From Runella sp. CRIBMP (GTDB lineage Bacteria > Bacteroidota > Bacteroidia > Cytophagales > Spirosomataceae): DNA of 64,000 nucleotides. Made by a program: the position numbers and the translations under genes. The notes beneath the pieces were generated by a model that was given only the letters and a program-made list of their open reading frames with translations, searched no databases and was not told the DNA's origin. Every line of letters begins with the position of its first letter. Position 1 is the first letter of the stretch. Positions 41,187 through 49,287 of the stretch are shown here, piece after piece. The DNA is taken from the NCBI RefSeq assembly GCF_009905605.1, contig NZ_JAAAKZ010000001.1, positions 806,001 through 870,000 of the forward strand, written 5' to 3'.

Positions 41187-43118
41187 CTATGGGGTAGAAA
41201 AAGCGGGGTTGAGCAATCCTAATTTTTGCAAAATTGCGTTGAAGCGAGCGTCGTTGTGCAGAAAAACAAACAAAGGCGAGACTTTCAAATAATTGGGTGA
41301 ATCGCTTTTCTCGGCGGCCAATTGGAGGTATTTCAAACAGTTGTCCCGGTCACCCAAACCGGCATATACAGTGGCAAAATACTTGTAGTTGTCGGGAATG
41401 GGGGGCAGGCTTTTTAAGTACAACTCTGCCTCAGACTGCTGCCCCAATTTGGCTTTTGTATAGGCAATCAATGTCTTGTAATAAACCCTGGCACTCAGTT
41501 GGTCGCACTGCAAAAACTCTGTCAGCGCGGCTTCGTATTCTTGGCGTTTGAGGTAGTAAAATGCCTTTGCGTTATGAAACAAATGGGTTTCGTTAAAAAC
41601 AAGCTGACCGTCTTCGATGGCTTTCTCGGCGGTGGCCAATTGCCCCGCATAAGCGCAGCCAATGATGTGCCCGCTGTATATGGTGCTGGAGAGTGGGTCG
41701 AGCGAAACCGCCTTAGTGCTGTACTTAATGGCTTCTTCCATTTGCCCGATTGACCGGAGCGTCAGGCTGTACCAATAGGTGATGAGGGCATCATTGGGGC
41801 TGAATTTTAGTGCAATGTGCAGCGTTGTCATTGCCTGTTCCCACTTATTTTGAACCTTGTAAATAAGGCCCAATACGGCATAAGCCCTGCCGTTTTCGGC
41901 ATCAAGTCTGATGGCGGTCAGCGCGTTTTTTTCAGCCATTTTATAGGCCGTTTCTACTTCCATAAACTGGTCGTCGCCCATCAAAAAGTAAGCAATGGCC
42001 TTGTCTGCGTATGCATCTGAAAAACTGGCATCAAGCTCAATGGCCTTGTCAAATTTGGTGATGCCTGCCTCCATTTTTTCTTTGGTGCGGGTTTGCAGCA
42101 ACTGCCTGCCTTGCAGGTATTGATTGTAAGCGGGCAGGCTTTGGGTGGGGGTTTTGTCTAATTTCTGGGTCAATTTTTGGTTCAATTCTACAGCCACTTC
42201 CTTCGAGACTGTGTTCATGTAGCTAAAAATATTCTTGGTATCACCTTCAAATTTTTTAGTCCAAACCACCCTGTCGTCTTTTGCCCTGACCAGTTCAACC
42301 GTAATCCTTACTTGGTTGTCAATTTGGAGCACTGTGCCATTCAGAAGATAATTCACCCGCAGTTCTTGGGCAATTTGTGGAATGGTTTTTGGCGTATTGG
42401 CGTATTTGTTGGAAGAAGTGGTAGAGATAATTTTGAGTTCGTTGAAAGTGGCCAACGAACTGTGGATTTGCTCCATTACGCCCTCACTGAAATAAGATTT
42501 TTGGGCTTCGCCCAAGTTTTTGAAGGGCAAAATGGCCACCGAGTTTTCGGGAATTGCTGTTAGCTCGCTGTTACTTTTGAGAATTTGCGAGTGAGCCATA
42601 AAATAATAACCGATGCCTATAACGGCAAAAAGCGCCACAAGAGCGTAAATTTTGCTGAAATCAGGCGTTGAAGCGGCAGAAATGTCAACAGGATTGCTGG
42701 CAAAAGCGGCAGGCGGCTCTTGAACCCGCGCAGGTTCGGGCAGGTGTTCGGCTTCATTTTTCGGCTTCTGAACGCTATTTTTTTGTTCTTCAACACGCTT
42801 CTTAAAATCCCTGGGACTGATGTTAAATTCTTCAATAAAATACTTGCTGAAATTGGCGTGGCTATTGATACCAACGGCATCAGTAATTTCCGAAATGCGT
42901 AAATTGGTGGTACTGAGGAGGATTTTTGCTTTTTCCAGTCTTTTTTTACGAATGTAGAGCGTCGTCGAAAGTTGGGTTTCTTCAATCAACATGCGGTGCA
43001 GTTGCGAACGGCTCACTCCTAATTTTTGGCAAACAGCATTGATTGCAAAATCAGGATTATCCAGATTTGCTTCTATGAGGTCGTCCAGTTTTTTAAGAAT
43101 AGTAGGGTCAGGATTCAT
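41187..43118 (-). CDS. Membrane-spanning AraC-type HTH, TolB-like and TPR regulator
   Basis: 643 residues. An AraC-type DNA-binding domain is N-terminal (about 5-110, LGVSRSQLHRMLIEETQLSTTLYIRKKRLEKAKILL, ISEITDAVGINSHANFSKYFIEEFNISPRDFKK). A linker and one transmembrane helix follow (IYALVALFAVIGIGYYFMAH, about 174-193). Then a TolB-N-like domain (ENSVAILPFKNLGEAQKSYFSEGVMEQIHSSL, about 207-325) and a C-terminal superhelix of TPR-type repeats (about 345-640). The topology puts DNA binding in the cytoplasm and the TPR sensor in the periplasm. The target is unknown, and nothing indicates an adenylate cyclase domain. Confidence 0.85.
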   Translation of the reverse strand: MNPDPTILKKLDDLIEANLDNPDFAINAVCQKLGVSRSQLHRMLIEETQLSTTLYIRKKRLEKAKILLSTTNLRISEITDAVGINSHANFSKYFIEEFNISPRDFKKRVEEQKNSVQKPKNEAEHLPEPARVQEPPAAFASNPVDISAASTPDFSKIYALVALFAVIGIGYYFMAHSQILKSNSELTAIPENSVAILPFKNLGEAQKSYFSEGVMEQIHSSLATFNELKIISTTSSNKYANTPKTIPQIAQELRVNYLLNGTVLQIDNQVRITVELVRAKDDRVVWTKKFEGDTKNIFSYMNTVSKEVAVELNQKLTQKLDKTPTQSLPAYNQYLQGRQLLQTRTKEKMEAGITKFDKAIELDASFSDAYADKAIAYFLMGDDQFMEVETAYKMAEKNALTAIRLDAENGRAYAVLGLIYKVQNKWEQAMTTLHIALKFSPNDALITYWYSLTLRSIGQMEEAIKYSTKAVSLDPLSSTIYSGHIIGCAYAGQLATAEKAIEDGQLVFNETHLFHNAKAFYYLKRQEYEAALTEFLQCDQLSARVYYKTLIAYTKAKLGQQSEAELYLKSLPPIPDNYKYFATVYAGLGDRDNCLKYLQLAAEKSDSPNYLKVSPLFVFLHNDARFNAILQKLGLLNPAFSTP

Positions 43119-43338
43119 TCAACCACTTTTATCGCGTTGCAACAACTTGTAAATGCAACAAACCTAAACAAAATAGGTTTTATATTTTTCCTGTTTGATT
43201 ACAAAAATCAGGGCAAATACACGATTTTTTTTTGAAATACACCCATAGATGCAACTGATTTTGCATGAGTACATCAACTAATTGGCATGAATACCCCCAC
43301 GATTAAAACATACCTCGACTTGTTGGAGAAGGTCTCTT

Positions 43339-43392
43339 TACCCGTTTTTATGCCATTCAACAAGTCGTGTCATAAATAGTTATCAAACGGTA
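43339..43392. repeat. 55-bp dispersed repeat, copy 3
   Basis: Nearly identical to 29831-29884, including the outside bases GGTCGG at the right. It lies in the 430-base gap upstream of the AraC-like gene. The same gap has a 30-codon open frame (43287-43379) that runs into the repeat; I do not consider that frame real. The rest of the gap is AT-rich and shows no further feature besides a weak terminator. Confidence 0.8.
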
Positions 43393-43479
43393 GGTCGGGG
43401 AGAAAAGTGGCGGGTATGGTACGAGAAGTAGACCCTTACAGGGTAATAAAAGTGGGGGTGGAGGCTGAAAACGGAAGGA

Positions 43480-43530
43480 TAAAAACAGTAAAAGGTTGCA
43501 ACTGCCTATGAAGTAAGCGATTGCAACCCT
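43480..43530 (-). terminator. Possible terminator after the propeller-toroid lipoprotein gene
   Basis: Arms GGTTGCAA (43494-43501) and TTGCAACC (43521-43528) pair with a 19-base loop, followed on the minus strand by TTTT, then ACTG and another T-run. The stem is short, so the call is tentative. Confidence 0.45.
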
Positions 43531-43548
43531 TTTGCTATGTATATAAAG

Positions 43549-45768
43549 TTACTTTTTCGGGGCGCTGATGACCTTTAGGTAGCGGCCCATCCAGTAGGGC
43601 AGGAGCCAAATATCGCCAGCGCTGTGCTCAGAGGTGCCGTTGCTGCCCGTGCGGTCGAGGTTGAACATGTTGCCGTTGTGGCGCTGTACGGGGCGCTCGT
43701 CGGGTGGGAGCACTTCTTTGAGCGTTTGGTTGCGGAAATTAGGCGCTAATTTTTCCACGTCTTTGCGGTGGCTGTTGGAGATGGCCCAGTCGATGAGGTC
43801 GAGGGGGTGCTCTCTTAGGTACCAAGCGGCTTCATTGAGGTCAAATTCTGACGTGCCCGTCAAAGCCGTGAAAATGTTCCAAGCTCCTTCTTTTTCCGGG
43901 CGTTCGATTTCCCAGTGGTCGATGATGGCCTCTTTGTATTTGGCTTTGAGCGTGTCGTTGAAGGCATAACGGTACAGCCCCCAATAGCTCACAAAATACA
44001 TTTCGTCGTCGGAGTGATTCCAGCCGTCGGAAAGCAGTTTGCTGAGGTCGTCGGCTTCGCCGGGCGCGGGGCCGATTTCCTTCATGGGGCGCATGAGGTT
44101 TTCCAAATACCCATGCTTTTGCATTAGCTCAAGCGCTTTTTCTTTGTAGATTTCTTTCTTGGTGAAATGATAGGCCGTTTGCAGCATCGCCGTGATATTG
44201 GATGATGTAATCTTACGGTCACCCACGTTTTTGGGCATGGCATTGACGTATTCTGGACTCCAGCGGCCCCAAGTGGTCGGTTTGCCATCGTAGTCAATGA
44301 GGTAATAATTGTTCTTTACGATGTGGCCCATCAGGGTGTCAATCAGCGTAATGGCGCGACTTTTCATGTCGGGGTCGTCGATTAGCTCGGCCATGGCTCC
44401 GAACGCAAAAATATGCCCCACGGCTTCGTCGCTGCTGGTGGTGGCTTTCCAATCCCATTCGGGGTCGGCGGCGTGTTGCCAGCGCTCGGGGTCGGCAAGT
44501 TGGGAAATGTACCCGCTCCGCTCAAACGACCGCGACGGAAATCCAGGCACAGGGTTGATGGTGTAGAGGCGCTCCATGGCGTCGAGTGCTTCGCGGCAAT
44601 TTTGGAGAGCATCTTGGTCTTTGGTCACGGCGTAGCGGAAAATCTCGCCCCCCAAATACATCGAAGTCCACAAGCCGTCGTTGTCGGAGTCGGCGAGGTA
44701 GCCAGAAGCGATGTTTCCTTTTTCCATGTTATCCAAAGAGGCATTAAAACCATTGCGAATGTGGCGGCTGCGTACCTGCTCTTCGTAATACATGGCTTTT
44801 TCTTCCAAGGTCATTTGTTTGAAACAAATCTGTCCCAAACCCGCCGTGGTCAACACCAACACGGATTTGTTGGGGCCTTCGGCAATATGAACAACGCTGT
44901 TGCTCGGTAGCCAGCGCTCGCCGTTGTAGTAGTCAAATTTGCCGTCGCTGCGGAGAGCAAAAGCGCCGTTGGTGGTGCCAAACCACACTTTATCGCCGAT
45001 GGTATCCACGGCCGTAATTTCGGTCCACGGAAGTTTTTTACGGATTTCACCCACTTGTTTTTTGGTGGCAATATCCCATTCGATGTAGCCGTCGGTCGTG
45101 CCGACGAAGAGCTTTTTGCCATCGTCGGTGATGTCGAAGGCCGTGAAAGCGGCACCCTGAAAAGCGTTGGTCAGTTGATTGCCCGCCAAGGTGTGCAACG
45201 ATTTTTTACCCAAAATCCAAAACACATCGGCGTCGGCTTGGTAGCGAATCGAAAGCACTTCGTCGCCACCCAAATCGCCTTTCCAAAGCGAGGTCGAATC
45301 TTTGAGGAGTTGCAGTGATTTGCCGTCGGAAACCAAAAACGTAAAGGCTTTTCCGCCCGCAAAAATTCGGGAGGCAGGAAGGGCGTGTTTAGAAAATAGC
45401 TTGCCAGCCCAGGCATTGCTCAACACGGTTTTGTCGTCCAAAAACACGAATTGATTTTCGTACACGCCCAGAGCGGCGATTTTTTTATCTTTCAACGGAC
45501 GATACGTGCCGTCGGTTTGGAGCTTGCCGTGGTACAAGAATTGCCCGTCGTAGGGCTGAAACAGACCCGCACTCGACAGGATTTTTACCACGCCGTTGCG
45601 GTCGCTGAAGGCCGAAAGTAAGGTGCCGTTGGTGGGTTCGGAATAATATTTGACGCTGTAATCCTGCCAAAAGGGGACATCTTCGTAGACGGGTTGGGTG
45701 GTGGTGTTTTTGCTGCACGAAAGAAATAATCCAAGACAACACAGCAATAGAAAGGTGGTTGAACGCAT
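43549..45768 (-). CDS. Lipoprotein with beta-propeller and helical-toroid domains, paralogue 1
   Basis: 739 residues, lipoprotein signal (MRSTTFLLLCCLGLFLSC, lipobox LFLSC). The first ~310 residues are propeller-like (FDITDDGKKLFVGTTDGYIEWDI, IGDKVWFGTTNGAFALRSDGKFDYY). The next ~430 residues are rich in aromatic and acidic helices, with blocks such as DSDNDGLWTSMYLGGEIFRYAVTKDQDALQNCREALDAMERLY and TSSDEAVGHIFAFGAMAE. They resemble (alpha/alpha)6 toroids of carbohydrate-active enzymes, but I cannot assign a family. The downstream-strand neighbour (45827-48073) is a clear paralogue with the same domain order and ending (YWMGRYL). Confidence 0.7.
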   Translation of the reverse strand: MRSTTFLLLCCLGLFLSCSKNTTTQPVYEDVPFWQDYSVKYYSEPTNGTLLSAFSDRNGVVKILSSAGLFQPYDGQFLYHGKLQTDGTYRPLKDKKIAALGVYENQFVFLDDKTVLSNAWAGKLFSKHALPASRIFAGGKAFTFLVSDGKSLQLLKDSTSLWKGDLGGDEVLSIRYQADADVFWILGKKSLHTLAGNQLTNAFQGAAFTAFDITDDGKKLFVGTTDGYIEWDIATKKQVGEIRKKLPWTEITAVDTIGDKVWFGTTNGAFALRSDGKFDYYNGERWLPSNSVVHIAEGPNKSVLVLTTAGLGQICFKQMTLEEKAMYYEEQVRSRHIRNGFNASLDNMEKGNIASGYLADSDNDGLWTSMYLGGEIFRYAVTKDQDALQNCREALDAMERLYTINPVPGFPSRSFERSGYISQLADPERWQHAADPEWDWKATTSSDEAVGHIFAFGAMAELIDDPDMKSRAITLIDTLMGHIVKNNYYLIDYDGKPTTWGRWSPEYVNAMPKNVGDRKITSSNITAMLQTAYHFTKKEIYKEKALELMQKHGYLENLMRPMKEIGPAPGEADDLSKLLSDGWNHSDDEMYFVSYWGLYRYAFNDTLKAKYKEAIIDHWEIERPEKEGAWNIFTALTGTSEFDLNEAAWYLREHPLDLIDWAISNSHRKDVEKLAPNFRNQTLKEVLPPDERPVQRHNGNMFNLDRTGSNGTSEHSAGDIWLLPYWMGRYLKVISAPKK

Positions 45769-45826
45769 TTTGAGTGAATTACGAGTTATGAAATAGGATT
45801 GGTGAATGTTAACTGATAAATGAAAG

Positions 45827-48073
45827 TTATCGTATCATGCCGAGGTAGCGGCCCATCCAGTAGGGCAACTGCCAGAAAACGGGCTCTCGTTCGCGGTGCG
45901 GGTCGCCTCCGGCCGCGGTCCAGGGGTTTTTGTCCCACCTTACGGTCATGCGGATGCTGGCTGGTTGGAGAATGTTCACCTGTTGGTCTTCCAACACGGG
46001 TGTTCGTACAATTTTCAGGTCTTCGCGTTGGGTGTGGTCGATGGGCCAGTCGATGAGATCCAGCGGGGTATCGACCAGAAAATCAACAGAGTTGGCGAGC
46101 TCCACTTTTTGGTTTCTCGAATAGCAATAAATAAAATTGATGAGTGGATTTTGGTCAGCTTTGCGTTTTTCAAACCATTCATCCATGTGTTTTTGGTAGA
46201 AGGCCAAGCGTTGCGGGTCTTTTTCGCATTTTAATAAAATCGGGTAAATGTACGCCTGTAACACCACATCAAAATAGATAAACCACGCAGGATTTTGGAG
46301 GATTACTTGCGCCATGTTTTCCAGATAATGTTCCTTTTCGATGAGCCGCAGGTACTCGCGTTGGTATTTGTCGTCGTTGGTCATGTAATGCGCCAACTTC
46401 AGAAAACCCAACAGTTCCATCGAGTTTTGATTTTTGTCAGGGGCCCATTCCGGGTCGCGGTTGAGTTGGTCGGGCGACCACACCGACCAGCGCGTGGGCT
46501 TTCCGTCAATATCCACAAAGTTGTAATTGTGTTTGATGAGGTAATCCATGATGCGCGCTACGTGCTTGCGCACGATTGCTTTTTCGGCTTCGTCGGCCAC
46601 CAGTTCGTAGTAAAAATAATAGCTAAACATGTGTCCGCACATTTCGTCGCTGCTGGTATCGCCTTTCCAGAGCCATTTGCCATCTTTGGACTTCCGCCAA
46701 CGCACCTCCACGGGCTTGAAGCGCGGCTCTTTGACCAATTCGTCGGCTAGTTCTTGGGGAGAAAAGCTACGGTTTTTGTCGTGAAGCATGCCTTTCCAAT
46801 CATTAGGAACGATTGTTCTGGCAAAAAAACCTTCGGTATCGGTTACTTCCTGCAATAGTTTCAGAAATCCAAAGGCCTTTCGGGCATTTTCTTTGGCGTC
46901 GGGACTTTTGGTAACAGCGTACCGAAAACACTCCATGGCGAGGTAGTTGCCCGTGTATTCGCCGTCGTTGTCATCGTCTTCTGGTTGCCAGGTGGTGAGG
47001 TCGCCCGCTTTTTCTAAGCGGCACTGGCCCGCAATCCACGGGGCCCGGATGTGGCGTTTGAGGAGTACATCGTGGAAGTAATCGTTTTTTTGCGCCAAGG
47101 TCATTTTTTGGCGTTTGATAACGCTCACCCCTTTCTTGGTGGCAATCCAGGCATTGCCATTTTGGTCAAAATCAATGTCAACCACGTGGTCGTCGAGTAG
47201 CCACCTGCGCGTAAACCGCAATGAGTGGGTGCCGTTTGGATAATAGCGAACCACGCCTTTCTCGGTGCCGACCCACATCGTACCGTCGGGCGCCGCCTTG
47301 ACGCACGTGGCGTACACGGTGGGGAGGCCTTCGGCGGGAGTGATGGTCTGTATTTTTTTTCCATCTTGAATGACGGTTACTCCCCCCAAACCTCCTGCCC
47401 AAATTCGTTGCTGGGCATCTGATGCACTACCTTTTATATATGCGCTCAAAAGCTCATTTTTATTCCTGAAAATTCTGGTTTTTTCTACCTTATTAATATT
47501 ATATAATCCCACGTCGCTTGAGAGCCATAAATTCCCTTTGGCATCAGTCATGGCATGGCGTACCGAACGGGGAATCTCCCAGTCTTTTTTTACAAACCGC
47601 TGCCCGTCAAATTGCCAAATTCCTTTGGGCCCGATGGCTACCAATCCGTCCTGCGTGGGGCAGAGGGCAGAGATGGGTGCTTCTACACCCGCGAGGCGTT
47701 CGAGTTTTTGGTTGTGAAACCGATAGATGCCTTCCCAAGTACCCACCCACGCCACGTTATTGGCGTCAACGGCGACTGAGAAAGCGGGCCCCTTTGGCGC
47801 CTCGGTTGGGAGGGCGGTCCAAGCGGATTGTTTGGCGTTTTTTACAAACACCCCCGCTGCGGTGGCAATCCATACGTTGGCGTTTCTGTCGACGGCAATA
47901 CTGCGGACCTCATTGAGGGCGGAAGCCGACGGATGGACGGGGTACGCTTCGTGAAACTCCTGCCAAAATGCCGTGTCTTGATAAGAGGACAGCGGGCTGA
48001 CTTGACCGCAGACATAGCTAAGAGGGGGCAAAAACAGGATGATTAGAATACTTTTTTTGAGGAACGATTTCAT
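45827..48073 (-). CDS. Secreted beta-propeller and helical-toroid protein, paralogue 2
   Basis: About 748 residues from the ATG at 48073 (MKSFLKKSILIILFLPPLSYVCG); the frame from 48094 adds residues before the signal peptide. The propeller is of two-component-regulator type (VDRNANVWIATAAGVFVKNAKQ, DANNVAWVGTWEGIYRFHNQ, APDGTMWVGTEKGVVRYYPNG, QNGNAWIATKKGVSVIKRQ). The C-terminal toroid-like half has DDDNDGEYTGNYLAMECFRYAVTKSPDAKENARKAFGFLKLL and DTSSDEMCGHMFSYYFYYELV, aligning with paralogue 1. It is probably co-transcribed with it (58 bases apart). Likely surface or periplasmic glycan-active or glycan-binding proteins; activity not shown. Confidence 0.7.
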   Translation of the reverse strand: MKSFLKKSILIILFLPPLSYVCGQVSPLSSYQDTAFWQEFHEAYPVHPSASALNEVRSIAVDRNANVWIATAAGVFVKNAKQSAWTALPTEAPKGPAFSVAVDANNVAWVGTWEGIYRFHNQKLERLAGVEAPISALCPTQDGLVAIGPKGIWQFDGQRFVKKDWEIPRSVRHAMTDAKGNLWLSSDVGLYNINKVEKTRIFRNKNELLSAYIKGSASDAQQRIWAGGLGGVTVIQDGKKIQTITPAEGLPTVYATCVKAAPDGTMWVGTEKGVVRYYPNGTHSLRFTRRWLLDDHVVDIDFDQNGNAWIATKKGVSVIKRQKMTLAQKNDYFHDVLLKRHIRAPWIAGQCRLEKAGDLTTWQPEDDDNDGEYTGNYLAMECFRYAVTKSPDAKENARKAFGFLKLLQEVTDTEGFFARTIVPNDWKGMLHDKNRSFSPQELADELVKEPRFKPVEVRWRKSKDGKWLWKGDTSSDEMCGHMFSYYFYYELVADEAEKAIVRKHVARIMDYLIKHNYNFVDIDGKPTRWSVWSPDQLNRDPEWAPDKNQNSMELLGFLKLAHYMTNDDKYQREYLRLIEKEHYLENMAQVILQNPAWFIYFDVVLQAYIYPILLKCEKDPQRLAFYQKHMDEWFEKRKADQNPLINFIYCYSRNQKVELANSVDFLVDTPLDLIDWPIDHTQREDLKIVRTPVLEDQQVNILQPASIRMTVRWDKNPWTAAGGDPHREREPVFWQLPYWMGRYLGMIR

Positions 48074-48425
48074 TTTTGGCTGGGAGTCATGCACAGATAT
48101 TACTTCGTTCGACCGGGTGCAGGCTATTGAGAAGGCGTCAATTTTAGCGAATAGGAAAATTTTTGTTTTTTGGGAGGGGTGATACAGCGCAATGTTCCTC
48201 GTTGATAAACCAATTGTTATGGCTAAATGATAGTTTTACAATGGTTTATAGGCTTTTATTAAGGATATATTACTTCTTTGATATTTTGCGCGATTTGAGG
48301 ATATATTTACGCAATTTGAGACGGTTTCCCGAAAATAAGGGTGTAATTTTACTTTCACAATTCTAAGAATAAGTAGTCCTTTTACAATCTATACCCAGTT
48401 TTAACCTTTCCCAAAAAACTACACC
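48074..48425. promoter_or_regulatory. Divergent intergenic region with repeats before the sigma factor gene
   Basis: No gene here. Two imperfect repeats may be regulatory. An inverted pair AAACCAATTGT (48207-48217) and ACAATGGTTT (48238-48247) is one. The other is a direct repeat of GGATATATT (48263 and 48299), each followed by a GCGATTTGAG or GCAATTTGAG copy (48290 and 48311). They lie 105-220 bases before the sigma factor start. Function is a guess. Confidence 0.35.
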
Positions 48426-48968
48426 ATGGCCTGTATCAGCGAATATACCCTGCGTAAAGTAATCCAAGGTGATCAGACTGCCTTTGCGGAGTTGTACAAC
48501 CACTACAAAACCCCTGCAATTAAGTTTTGCGTTTCGCTCGTCAAAGATGAAGAGGAGGCAGAAAACATGCTGCATGAGGTCTTCATAAAGATTTGGGAAA
48601 AAAGAACCCAGATAAATCCAGAGCTAAACTTTAATTCTTATTTGTTTACGTGTTTGCGTAATTTGGCCTTTGACCATTTCAAAAAAATGGAAAAAAGCCA
48701 TTTTATTCGTCAGCAGTACATGGAACGAATGGAAGATAGACACATCGATGAGATTGAAACCGAAGAGGCAAAGATTGTGCGCCTACGTTCGGCCATTGAT
48801 TCGTTGTCGGAAAAGCGAAAAATCATTCTGAAGCTGAATGTGGAGGAAGGTAAATCATATCAGGAGATTGCAGAGTTGATGCGTATTTCAAAAAATACCG
48901 TCAAAAATCAGTTGGTTAAAGCCAAGCAATTTCTGCGCGAGCGGGTAGACATGGCAGCTGTTTTATGA
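48426..48968 (+). CDS. ECF-type RNA polymerase sigma-70 factor
   Basis: 180 residues. Region 2 is present (AFAELYNHYKTPAIKFCVSLVKDEEEAENMLHEVFIKIWEKR, then LNFNSYLFTCLRNLAFDHFKK) and region 4 (LNVEEGKSYQEIAELMRISKNTVKNQLVKAKQFLRE). It belongs to the Bacteroidota ECF group that normally controls SusCD loci together with a FecR anti-sigma factor. No FecR gene follows: a strong terminator comes next and then the first SusC gene. Control of the SusCD genes downstream is likely but inferred from position. Confidence 0.93.
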   Translation: MACISEYTLRKVIQGDQTAFAELYNHYKTPAIKFCVSLVKDEEEAENMLHEVFIKIWEKRTQINPELNFNSYLFTCLRNLAFDHFKKMEKSHFIRQQYMERMEDRHIDEIETEEAKIVRLRSAIDSLSEKRKIILKLNVEEGKSYQEIAELMRISKNTVKNQLVKAKQFLRERVDMAAVL

Positions 48969-49096
48969 GTTACTTTTAAACATTAGAGGAAATAGGGATG
49001 GTTTAAATATACTTTCTGGTTCTTGCTAATGGTGCTTGTGTACCCTTTAGCAATCTTTTTTTTTCTTCCGAATTATCTCATACTGCTGTTTTATAT

Positions 49097-49150
49097 AGGA
49101 TGCTCTTGGCTTGATGCTTTACCATCAAGCCAAGAGCATCCTTCTTTTTT
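49097..49150 (+). terminator. Strong terminator between the sigma factor and SusC 1
   Basis: A 20-bp perfect stem (49097-49116 with 49123-49142), 6-base loop CTTTAC, followed by TCTTTTTT. It insulates the sigma factor gene from the SusCD genes. The rest of the 48969-49287 gap holds the SusC 1 promoter region, where I cannot pick a -7/-33 pair with confidence. Confidence 0.88.
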
Positions 49151-49287
49151 GCCTGAAAATCAAGGAAAAACGTGCCCGTTGTGCATGCGTTTTTTAATCA
49201 GTTTTTAATCTTCGTTTTCTAGTACTTTCCCTTCATAGGCCTGTATCTTCTGTACTATTACAATCACAACTGAAATTTTTAATCTAA

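Noticed and set aside
43287-43379. 30-codon open frame entering the 55-bp repeat
   Set aside because: The other repeat copies do not keep this frame, so coding is unlikely.
49023-49208. 61-codon open frame after the sigma factor gene
   Set aside because: Runs through the 20-bp-stem terminator and has no homology.
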